64,000 nt of DNA. It comes from Brienomyrus brachyistius (Eukaryota > Chordata > Actinopteri > Osteoglossiformes > Mormyridae). Under the pieces are notes generated by a model that saw only the letters and a list, made by a program, of their open reading frames with translations, did not search any database and was not told the DNA's origin. Of the stretch, positions 43,620 through 53,729 are shown piece by piece. Each line of letters starts with the position of its first letter. The first letter of the stretch is position 1. The stretch lies in contig NC_064554.1 of the NCBI RefSeq assembly GCF_023856365.1, forward strand, positions 8,919,001-8,983,000, given 5' to 3'. The translations under genes and the position numbers were made by a program.

Positions 43620-44189
43620 GTATATCAAAGACATTTTGTGGACAAAAAGCGTTTTCTGAATGAAAGAACCATTTCGTCCTTTGCTGAGTCACAAAAGGCA
43701 CCATCAACAGTTGTCGACACCAGCGATTCTACGAGGATATGCTGACAGTCTATAACACCATGTGCTAATCCAGTCATATTCGCCATTTTATTTTTGCATA
43801 TTACACGCAGGCTCAGATCAGTGTGTCTGATCTGAACTATCGGAGACCATGTTATTCAGGGGAAAATGGCCAGGTAACATAGCCTACAACTGGAGAGAAT
43901 CAGCACCTACATCCTTCATCGCCTTGGCTTAAAAACATGAAAAATATAATGGAAAAAAATAGTGACACTATAGTGAGTACATAAAACAATAAATGTATGA
44001 GCCCAGGAGTTATTTGTATTTGTTTTTTTACATTTAAATGCGAGTTAAACGTAATTCCACGTGTCTGCTAAATCAAAGCTGGTGCTCCACTTTCTGGTCA
44101 TTGCAACATACTACCCCCCCTCTCCTCACTGGCCTGCACCTATTACGTACCTCTCATATAACCTGCCTATCCTGCTGCCTGCGACGCCC

Positions 44190-45330
44190 CTACTACCTGT
44201 GATGTCCATCTGGCCTGCCCCCCCCCCCCACTACCTGTGAGTCCATCTGGCCTGCCCCCCCCCCACTACCTGTGATGTCCATCTGGCCTGCCCCCCCCCC
44301 CCACTACCTGTGATGTCCATCTGGCCTGCCCCCCCCCCACTACCTGTGATGTCCATCTGGCCTGCCCCCCCCCCCACTACCTGTGATGTCCATCTGGCCT
44401 GCCCCCCCCCCCCACTACCTGTGATGTCCATCTGGCCTGCCCCCCCCCCCACTACCTGTGATGTCCATCTGGCCTGCCCCCCCCCCCCACTACCTGTGAT
44501 GTCCATCTGGCCTGCCCCCCCCCCACTACCTGTGATGTCCATCTGGCCTGCCCCCCCCCCACTACCTGTGATGTCCATCTGGCCTGCCCCCCCCCCACTA
44601 CCTGTGATGTCCATCTGGCCTGCCCCCCCCCCCACTACCTGTGATGTCCATCTGGCCTGCCCCCCCCCCCACTACCTGTGATGTCCATCTGGCCTGCCCC
44701 CCCCCCCACTACCTGTGATGTCCATCTGGCCTGCCCCCCCCCCACTACCTGTGATGTCCATCTGGCCTGCCCCCCCCCCCACTACCTGTGATGTCCATCT
44801 GGCCTGCCCCCCCCCCACTACCTGTGATGTCCATCTGGCCTGCCCCCCCCCACTACCTGTGATGTCCATCTGGCCTGCCCCCCCCCCCACTACCTGTGAT
44901 GTCCATCTGGCCTGCCCCCCCCCCCACTACCTGTGATGTCCATCTGGCCTGCCCCCCCCCCACTACCTGTGATGTCCATCTGGCCTGCCCCCCCCCCCAC
45001 TACCTGTGATGTCCATCTGGCCTGCCCCCCCCCCACTACCTGTGATGTCCATCTGGCCTGCCCCCCCCCCCTCCACTACCTGTGATGTCCATCTGGCCTG
45101 CCCCCCCTCCCCACTACCTGTGATGTCCATCTGGCCTGCCCCCCCCCCCTCCACTACCTGTGATGTCCATCTGGCCTGCCCCCCCCCCCCACTACCTGTG
45201 ATGTCCATCTGGCCTGCCCCCCCCTCACTACCTGTGATGTCCATCTGACCTGCCCCCCCCACTACCTTTGATGTCCATCTGCCCCCCCCCTTCTTCCTGT
45301 GATGTCCATCTGGCCTGCCCCCCCCTCCAC
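44190..45330 (+). repeat. C-rich minisatellite, about 30 units
   Basis: Units of about 36-40 bp: CACTACCTGTGATGTCCATC, then TGGCCTGCC, then a C run of variable length. I count about 30 units, including edge variants. The length variation lies mainly in the C run. The other strand has a G8-13 run in every unit and could form G-quadruplexes. It lies about 0.5 kb before J3. The homologous site in cassette 1 has about 5 units and in cassette 2 about 1. Confidence 0.95.
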
Positions 45331-45832
45331 CTTCTTCCTGTGATGTCTCTCCTGTCTGCCCTCCACATTTACACACTAATCTTAAAATTTGAATATGGTT
45401 CCTCCCAAGGTTTCTTCCTTCTATAGAGATTTTCCTTGCCAATGTCACCTCTGGCTTGCTGACTGGGTGCTTTGGACAGAGATAATGTAAAGTGGTTTAA
45501 AACAATGTAATGCTTTCATAATATACTATACAAATACTACTGAATTCAAGTGAAAAACATGCAAACACTGTATGAAGAGGAGCAGGGTCTCTCAGTGGTT
45601 TGGAAGAATGTAATGTCATTAGAAGCAGCCCAGCACCTGCTTCCCATTACCTGCCTGCCCTCTGCATTTAGACTAGAATCTTAAAATTTGAACTGTCTTT
45701 GGGCAGAGACAATGAAAAGCACTTTGAAACAATGTAATGTTAATACTGAATTCAAGTGAAAAACATGCAAAAACTGTATGAAGAGGAGCAGGGTCTCTCA
45801 GTTCCTTCCTCTCTGTACAGAAAGTGAAGAGC

Positions 45833-45871
45833 AGTTTTTGTACGGGTGGGTATGAGATCTGTATCACTGTG
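45833..45871 (+). promoter_or_regulatory. 23-RSS of J3
   Basis: Nonamer AGTTTTTGT (45833-45841), 23-bp spacer, CACTGTG (45865-45871). Confidence 0.93.
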
Positions 45872-45905
45872 GTATTCGGACAAGGCACTAAACTGATCGT
45901 CAGCG
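45872..45905 (+). CDS. Ig light-chain J3 segment
   Basis: 34 bp encoding VFGQGTKLIVS plus one base, then donor GTAAGT. Nearest V is Vb7, about 10.1 kb upstream because of the gypsy and minisatellite. Confidence 0.93.
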
Positions 45906-47023
45906 GTAAGTACCTCTCCATTCTTATCTACTCTGCTTCTCTTACCCAAATATTCAGTAAAAAGATGTTGTTTAAGCAAGTACATAATCTGCCTTTGTAG
46001 AGCTTAATTTTATTCCTAGACATACGGTTAAGAAAGTGCCTTGATACATTCATGCTGATGAAAACTGTCTGAATTTCCTGAACATGAGTTTGGACAAAGT
46101 ATAACAAAAAGTTCTAAATAGAGTTTAGACAAAGATCTGTTTATATCAGTGAGGAGAGAAATAGGGAAGAAACAGTATTTAAAAAGTTAGACAGTAGGAC
46201 CTGAGTTGTTGTTTTATATATTTTTTTAAAGTATAAGTGCCTCGACACATTCATGCTAATGAAAACTGTCTGAATTACTTTAGTATGAGTTCGGAATTTG
46301 TACATGAAAAAGTTTAGAGAATATAGTTTAGAAAAAAATAGATCTTCAAAATACGCTAAGCGTATATACATAGATAATTTATGTCCCAAAGATTAAGAGC
46401 CTAATAAATATACCTTGTATATTTTCTGTGTATGTGTGCCATTAAAAAGATGTAGTTATTTTTAAAGTAATATTTAATCATTTCTTTTCTAAAATTGCAG
46501 CTAATGTTTTAGTCCGTTTTTTTATATACTTTGCTTTACATTTAATTGCCTGTTATCTTATGTAATGTATCTTATTTCCAGCAAATACAATCCACACTAT
46601 TTTAAGCTACTTACGAGATGTATTTTGATAAAATGAAAATGACTGCTTTGTGGTCTTATACTTGCAAAAAGTCTCATAAAGGTAGTGAAAAACGCAAAAG
46701 TTTTTGCATATATTTATAGACAAGTTTTTTGAAATAGCAAACAAAATTTGAAAATAAGTGACATTTTGCAATTTACAAAGTTTTTGCTTATCCGAATTCG
46801 CAATTATCCATGAATTGAAGTGATATATTTTTATCAAATTTCTACTGTGGAAACTCTTTCACATCACAAAATAAAAGGTTGTTTGTGTAAACAGAACCCA
46901 GACATGTACTCATTTATGGCATTATGGGGTTATCGTATACATATATGAACAGAGCTAATCTAAATTAATTCATTGCCATTGATTATTAATCCATACATTT
47001 GCTGACTCTCCTCCCTTATCCAG
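45906..47023 (+). other. J3-C3 intron
   Basis: 1118 bp, nearly the same as the J1-C1 intron. No gene. Confidence 0.7.
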
Positions 47024-47343
47024 ACCCCTCCCTGGAGGCTCCCTCACTGACCCTCCTCCCTCCGTCCAGTGAGGAGCTCAAGGCAGGTAAAGCCACACTG
47101 GTTTGCCTGGCTAAGATGTCTGCTGCATTTGCCGACGTCAGCTGGACACACAACGGGAGCCCACTAACCGGTGGAGTTTTCACCAGCTCTGCTACACAGC
47201 AGGCAGATAAAACCTTTGGTCTGAGCAGCTTCCTGAGTGTGAAGCCCTCAGAGTGGGACAGCGATGGCGTCTTTACCTGCAAAGTGACACTGGGGGCGAA
47301 ATCCACAGTGGCAGAGATAAAGAAGAGCAATTGTGCCGAGTGA
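47024..47343 (+). CDS. Ig light-chain constant exon C3
   Basis: A complete 320-bp C exon in phase with J3. Intradomain cysteines, core Trp (DVSWTHNG) and terminal SNCAE are present, with the stop at 47341-47343. It is nearly identical to C2 in protein. Its flanking intron resembles that of C1, so the exon and intron histories disagree. Confidence 0.95.
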
Positions 47344-47534
47344 AAAGTGCATCTTCATTCGCCTTTTGTTCATTTCTGTGGCCCCTTTATTTTCTGTAGG
47401 CAAACTTTCAGTGTTTTACAAAGAGGTGTTGAGGTTAATATGCTTGAATAATAAGACAAATTTTGTTATTATTTTCTGCATTATGAGAGTTGTATGTTTC
47501 TGTGTTGATGCACTTGATCCAAAACTGGCAATTT

Positions 47535-47540
47535 AATAAA
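47535..47540 (+). terminator. C3 poly(A) signal
   Basis: AATAAA about 190 bp after the stop. Confidence 0.85.
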
Positions 47541-47910
47541 AAGCATGGCATTTAAAAGAAACAGTGTTTTTACATGTGTTGTGTGTTATTTCAAGGTGAA
47601 ATCATAACACCTCACCAAGTATAAAAATGAATCTTTTATGTTTTAAACAATGTTGGGTAAAACTTAAAATCTCAGAGAATTAGTTTTATAACACCCTTTG
47701 CCTCTACATAGCAGTGTCTACTAATAAAAGGATCTATTTGTCTTTTACTCATCTTAGAAAATGGTTCGATTAAACTGTAGTCGCTGTCTTAACATTAAGA
47801 TGCAGCACAGTTATGGTTCAACAAAATTTTTTCCACAAAGATGCAGTTTTTGAAAATTATTGTGATTAAAACAGAATGTGGGTTTGACACATGTACTGTT
47901 AGACTAACAA

Positions 47911-48066
47911 ATGAGCTGCTTGAATGGGTTTTCACTGCTCTATCAGCCATGCGAGTCCTGCTGCTGATGTCATGTGGAACAAGATGGCCGCCCTGCAGCT
48001 GAAACTGAGAGACACCTGCTGGCTCTTCTCATGCTATTTCTGGCTCTATGTAAATGAGGGAGTGAG
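47911..48066 (+). repeat. Start of a fourth cassette, cut off by a LINE
   Basis: Nearly the same as 30490-30646, upstream of Va2, up to GAGGGAGTGAGAT. It then changes abruptly to LINE sequence. No further V, J or C follows in the window. Confidence 0.7.
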
Positions 48067-49665
48067 ATTAACTAAATCTAGGAAACTACAACCAAGGTGG
48101 TATACTAAGGAAATTAAGAATAAAGTCAGGAGGAAAAGAGCTCTGTTCCGCAAATGAAAAATAACTAATGATTTCAAAATAAAGCAGGAGTATCTGAGTC
48201 TACAGGTCGAGTTAAAAAAATAACATTACATATTCCAAGAGAAATATAGAAAGAAAGATTGCATTGGAGGCTAAAGATGACAAAAGTTTCTTCCAATATT
48301 TTAACTCCAAAAGAACTCTAAAAGTTTAAATTACTAATTTGCATGATAGTAACGGCCTTATAATTCAAAATGAAATTGATATAGTAAATGAGTTTAACGA
48401 TTATTTTACATGGGTGTTCACAGTAGAGAGCACGTGTAACTTCCCACCATTTAGTATGAATAGAGCGCCATCTATGACCAATATACGCATAACTGAGACT
48501 GATGTGGTACTAAGCCAAGCTAAGCTAAAAAAATGAATTACAGGGGCCTGATGGCATCTTATCTAAAGTTCTAAAAGAGCTTATATGGATTTAAAGCTGC
48601 ATGGATTTTAGGAACTGTAGCAGCTTGGATCGAAAACTGGTTAACAGACAGGAAGCAGCGAGTAGTTATTAGAGGCACAATGTCACAGTGGGCCTGTGTT
48701 CATAGTGAGGTACCACAGGGTTCAATTTTAGGACCACTATTGTTCCTAATTTACATGAATGATTTTGACACCAATACATACAGTGAACTGGTTACATTTG
48801 CAGACGACACCAAGGTGGGTGGTGTAGCAGATACTGATCTAGCAGCAAAGAGGCTACAACAGGATCTTGATTTAATTAGTGACTGGGCTGATACCTGGCA
48901 GATGAAATTTAACGTAGATAAATGTAAGATAATCCATGCAGGGAGCAGAAATATAAAGTACAGATATTTTATGGGTTCCACTGAAATAAAGGTAGCTGAT
49001 AATGAGAAAGACCTCGGTGTGTATGTTGATGCTTCCATGTCCCACTCTCGCCAGTGTGGGGAAGCAATAAAAAAGGCCAATAGGATGTTGGGTTACATCT
49101 CTAGGTGTGTGTAGTTTAAGTCAAGGGAGGTGATGCTACGATTATATAATTCCTTGGTAAGACCCCACCTAGGATTTTGTGTGCAGGTTTGGTCACCATA
49201 CCTTAAAAAGGACATTGCTGCCTTGGAAAGGGTGCAACATAGGGCTACAAGAATGATTCCTGGTGTTGAAGGAATGTCTTATGAGGAGAGGTTAGCTGAG
49301 CTGAATCTGTTTAGCCTCAAGCAAAGGAGACTAAGGGGGGACATGATCCATGTATATAAGATTCTAACAGGTCTGGATGCTGTTCAGCCAAATGGCTATT
49401 TCAATATTATTTTAAATACTACAACTCGTGGCCATAAGTGGAATTTAGCGGGAGAACATTTTAAAATGAATTTGAGGAAGCACTTCTTTACAAAGCGTGT
49501 AGTTGAAGTATGGAATAGTCTTCCTGCTAGTGTACCCTGGGTTCCTTAAAATCAGAGCTAGATAAGATTTTAACAACTCTGAGCTATTAGTTAAGTTCTC
49601 CCCAAACGAGCCTGATGGGCCGAATGGCCTCCTCTTGTTTGTAAATTTCTTATGTTCTTATAAAT
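48067..49665 (+). mobile_element. CR1/L2-type LINE, 5'-truncated and broken
   Basis: The + frames give an RT: VPQGSILGPLLFLIYMND, catalytic FADDTKVGG, NVDKCKIIHAGS, and after a stop near 49112, LYNSLVRPHLGFCVQVWSP and MIHVYKILTG. The 3' end GGGCCGAATGGCCTCCTC plus TTGTAAATTTCTTATGTTCTT is typical of the family. Stops and frameshifts make it inactive. Confidence 0.8.
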
Positions 49666-49949
49666 GAATACCGGAAGGGTACGCTCTCTTTCAAAAACCT
49701 GAGAAATACCTATCAGGTTAAATCTGTGCAGTATTTCTAAAAATAACTTACAATGTGCAATAACCTGCTCTGTTATATATTACGTTTTTCTGAAAATGAT
49801 TTAAAATTATTTTTTTTTTGCTTGTAATATTCTATTACTTTTGCATTGCAAGGAACTGCACACAATTTTTGTTATACCTTTGTATAATGACAAAGTTTCT
49901 GCCTTTGATAATGCATAATAAACATGGCTAAAATGTGATATGCCTTTTT

Positions 49950-50085
49950 ATAAATTATATAAATTATAGAATTTATAGCCATGTGTATAATACTTTATGA
50001 ATGTATTACAATGAGTTATGAAGGTATTTACAATGCATTATACATGAGTGCTTTAAGTAAAGAGTTTCCGAATAAACGGTAACGC
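49950..50085. mobile_element. MITE-like fragment
   Basis: AT-rich ATTATGAAGG/TTACAATG-type sequence ending CTTTAAGTAAAG, with a matching piece in the J2-C2 intron (28870-28965). Confidence 0.45.
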
Positions 50086-50352
50086 TTTACATTAAGTGCA
50101 CCTTCATTATGCATTCATAGAACATTCATAAGCGGCATGCAAGTACACCTTAACATCCCTTAACAGCTTTAATATACATTAATAACAAACATTATATGAT
50201 AATAAAATTATAATGTTTGTTATTATATAATGTTTGTTATTAATGTATATTACAGCTGTTAAGGGATGTTAGGATGTAAAGGTATTCATGCATGATGTTT
50301 ATGAATGTTTTATGAATTCTTAATGAATACATTATGAAGGTGTACTGAACAT
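50086..50352. mobile_element. MITE-like fold-back element
   Basis: Inverted arms: AGTGCACCTTCATTAT (about 50095-50110) pairs with ATTATGAAGGTGTACT (about 50331-50346). An inner pair, TAACATCCCTTAACAGC (50152-50168) with its complement near 50253-50270, flanks ATAACAAACATTATAT and its complement. No ORF. Confidence 0.6.
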
Positions 50353-50445
50353 TTTTTGAATGCAATATAAAAGCAAACAATTCAAAATAATTATGGTGAC
50401 TTCACTAAATGAAAATTAATACTTCAATCTATCAGTATCTTAGAC

Positions 50446-50516
<71 letters not shown>
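50446..50516. repeat. (GATA)n microsatellite
   Basis: About 17 uninterrupted GATA units. Confidence 0.95.
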
Positions 50517-50517
<1 letters not shown>

Positions 50518-50519
50518 TT

Positions 50520-51175
50520 AGATTGTATTACCTTTTATTAAAATAAAACATTTTTGCACAAGTTGCACAGTGGAAATGCATTTTGTTAATTGTTTGTGTT
50601 ACACTGCTGACAAGTAGTAAAAGAATACCTGTAGGAAAGGGGGATTCATTTATTTAGTTCCTCGAGGGAAGGCTGAACAAACTCTTCTTAGCCACGCAAG
50701 GGCAGTGCAATGTTTTCTTGTTTATTACAAATTGAGAGTTTCTGGAAATATATATATATGTCTGCATATTCTTTGGGTGTGTAAAGCCTGTAAATGTTCC
50801 AGTTTTGACTGAGAGATACTGACAGTAGCCACTTTATATGAGCTGAAAGGGAGCAGTAGTAAACTGCAAAATCTGGTTGTATGAGGCAAGAAATCTGCTT
50901 CTTTGCACGCATTCAATATTTGACCCTATTCAATGACACCTAATAGAAGCAGACAGCTAACAGTAGTTAAAAACATAAAAGAAGTATGATAAGCATGTAT
51001 ATGAATAAAACTGGTTTGGTTTGTCCCATTAAGGGTGAAGTAAGCTTCCAGGAATAGGCACCCGATCCATCATGACTCTGATATGGATTATAGATTATGA
51101 AATATTGTTATGGACGTATTATGTCAGGGCTCACTTTCATGATGGTCAGATTACAGAATACCTACCGTTTATCTT
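50520..51175. other. Intergenic, no gene seen
   Basis: AT-rich. It could include the 3' UTR of the - strand gene at 51.2-53.7 kb; the nearest - strand AATAAA candidates are near 50720 and 50650. Confidence 0.5.
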
Positions 51176-51177
51176 GG

Positions 51178-51204
51178 GGGGGGGGGGGGTTAGGGTTAGG
51201 GTGA
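51178..51204. repeat. Short telomere-like GGGTTAGGG tract
   Basis: A G13 run followed by TTAGGGTTAGGGTGAG, only two to three units. Confidence 0.7.
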
Positions 51205-51214
51205 GTCCACCAAG

Positions 51215-53160
51215 TCAAACCTGAGGATTCTTCATCTTTCTTATATTTTGTGTTGGAAGCCTGCTGCCATGCCCTTGCCAGTGTACTTGGGGGGTGCTTA
51301 TGAAAGCACCCCCTCTGATACGAAGGGGTACAGGCTGTGTGACACGGCTGGCCCAGGGGGCATTGCCTGCCTGGATGTCGTCGACAAACGCCTCCACCTT
51401 GTCGAACTTATCGGTGAGCTTCACCAGGCTCTCCTTCAGGGCCTTGAACTCCTTGTGAAGACTTCCCAGTGCGTCAGAGAGGGGCTGGATTCTGCCCATA
51501 GAAGAGAGGATGGTTAAGACCGTCTGTGTTTATTTTCTCATCAGTGGCTAGCATTGTAGTATTGAGAAATGGCAACAGAGCCTTCAGCTATGAGGAGCAA
51601 AGAGCTGAAGGCTCTGTCACCATTTCTGTAAGTTCTCCTCTGATGTCTGATGGCTATAGTTACTACATGACCGCTGAATTTATTGGCATCAGATGGTCTT
51701 TGTTTCATCTCAAAGTGTTCATTACTAACGAAGCCAGACACCACATGTGCTGCTTTTCTATTGAGAGAAGTATATTTCCAGCTCTACTGTGAACTTCTAG
51801 AAAAGATCTGGGCAATTCTTCCCTATGAAGGGGCGAATCTGAGCTTCTCTGTGTCATGTCTTGTGAAATCAACAATAATAGACTTGTTATTATATGTTAC
51901 TTTTCCCATTTTTGAAAGTACACGGAGAAATCAATGGAGCCAGTGCACTTTTCAGGCTCAATTGATTGTTTATTGTTAATTCAAAGAAAGAATTGTGGGT
52001 AAAAACCTGCTCATCTTCATAGACTTGAACTAACTTTTGCCCAGGTCTGCACTAGAATGACTCTGACTCCCTCTAGTGTCCATTCGTGGTTGTGTATAAA
52101 GGTATCACACAACCAATAAAGGGCATAGCAGATTTCCCACTTGATTTTTGATAACCATCACTAGCTTGGTAGCACCTGTGCCACAAAAAGATAACAAACG
52201 TTCAATTCTACCAAATCTTCAATACATTTCTCATCCTAATACACAATTCCAAACATATTAATTGTAACTCACCTGCCATATTCAGGTAGAACTGTGGTGG
52301 CCTCATGGAGAAGAAGGTCTTTCACCTGGTTCATGATGGCAAACTTCCAGTTGTCCAACACCAAGGTAAGGTTGGAGCAGTGTTTGGTGTCTGTCTTCTG
52401 GGCTGTACAGAAAGCATGTCCAACAGCTGTAAACTTTTTTAAAAGCGGTGTGGATTTGAAGGGGATTTTACATTATCTTATAAAACCCAAACCTACGGAC
52501 CTTCTTTACACTACAGATTGTCCCCGACTTATGACTGGGTTCTGTCCCAACATGCAAGTTGTACAACCAAACGGACGTATGCTGGAACAGGATAATCGCA
52601 CTGACTTTGTGTGAAAATGAGACGTCAGGCTTGGATGGTCGCGCTGTCAAACAGTACAATATTTTACCGTGGCATCTGTTGTATAGTAAAGTTGTAAGTC
52701 AGGGACAGTGTGTATATATTTTTAAAAAGTTTTACTAGTCATTACATTCAGGCATGGCTGTAAATTTCAGGGGGGGGGGGGAGGGTTGTGACCCCACAGA
52801 TAATGAAAACCGGATAATACAACCCCTCCAATAGTCATGTTTCCCCCTAAATGGGTGGAGAGCTGAACTCCCCCAGTGCTCGAACCAAAGTTACGCCCTT
52901 CACCCAGGTGTTTTATGTGCCTGCAACATGCTGCACAGAGAGCTAATCCAACACTGGCTGTATTTCAGATCTTTTCTGTTCGATTATCATTCCAGTGCTG
53001 TGCCAGAGATACAATATATGTTACACACAGAAGCAGTTCAGGTAAGAGGGTCACCATTAAGTCTGTCGCCCCACTCCGATTTCTGCCTCTTTGTGTTCTG
53101 AGCAGCACACAGGGCGACCAGGCAGAGTGCAGGTACCACGCTCTTCATCTTCATCTTCAT
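51215..53160 (-). CDS. Predicted secreted helix-rich protein, 170 aa (unrecognised)
   Basis: Three coding exons on the - strand: 53160-53055, 52402-52273 and 51491-51215. The lengths (106, 130 and 277) sum to 513 bases, an exact 170 codons plus stop, and the split codons agree at both junctions (G|CC, AG|A). The protein starts [21 protein letters not shown], a good signal peptide. The middle has one cysteine and an N-glycosylation site ([13 protein letters not shown]), then heptad-like helices ([41 protein letters not shown]). A basic tail ends MKNPQV. There is no membrane segment. The donor GTGACC of the first coding exon is weak but fixed by phase. I do not recognise a family; a small secreted regulator or apolipoprotein-like protein is possible but unproven. 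Confidence 0.7.
51565..51627. repeat. Near-perfect hairpin inside an intron
   Basis: 25-bp arms (51565-51589 and 51603-51627) pair with two mismatches around a 13-base loop. It lies in the last intron of the secreted-protein gene. Confidence 0.75.
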
Positions 53161-53593
53161 CAAGATCAGCTGGTTTTGTCTTACTGATTTGCAGAATAAG
53201 AACGCAGTGATCTCACAGCAGGGTTAAAACTCACAGCTCATGTTAAAACCAGCACAGATGAAACTCACTGGGACACAATGCTCATCAACAATCCTAGTAA
53301 CAATCTATTATTTGAGTAATTACATACATATTATTATTCTATTATTCTAGATAAATCATCAATCATCTAAATGGCAATGGTTAAAAATGCCATCTAATCA
53401 AATCATGACTCCGGAGCTATCAATGTATGATACGACTTAACTCTATGATAAGCCTGCATTATAAGTTTCACATTAAAACTTAGATGCCTATTAAGCAGTA
53501 ATACTTTGCTATCTGAATTATTTTTAGTCTGTTCTGAAGTACAGTAGAAGGTAGGAGCTCACAGTGATCCTCACTAAACAGTTGAGTAAATAC

Positions 53594-53725
53594 CTGAACA
53601 GAGGGCAGTTTCACAGACACACGGTGATTCAGAGCTGGTTAGTCCGAAAACAGTGAAACACTGACTAATCGTGACGACCTGGGCACCTTTCTTATAAGCG
53701 TGTTCTTATTCCCGCCCCAAATCAG
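53594..53725 (-). promoter_or_regulatory. Promoter and noncoding exon 1 of the secreted-protein gene
   Basis: On the - strand a GC box GGGGCGGG (about 53713-53720) is followed by TTATAAG (53697-53691). A likely noncoding exon follows from about 53665 to 53594, ending at CAG|GTATTT. The next exon would start at 53183 after AAATCAG, with 23 bases before the first ATG. Confidence 0.6.
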
Positions 53726-53729
53726 GATG

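Noticed and set aside
44190..45330. CRISPR-like array
   Set aside because: Short regular units with near-identical sequence and poly-C variable parts in a vertebrate genome; no unique spacers or cas genes. It is a minisatellite.
44231..45448. Open - strand frames rich in QMDITGSGG repeats (and + strand PVMSIWPAPP repeats)
   Set aside because: They are translations of the C-rich minisatellite; frame openness follows from the unit, and C-run length changes break it repeatedly.
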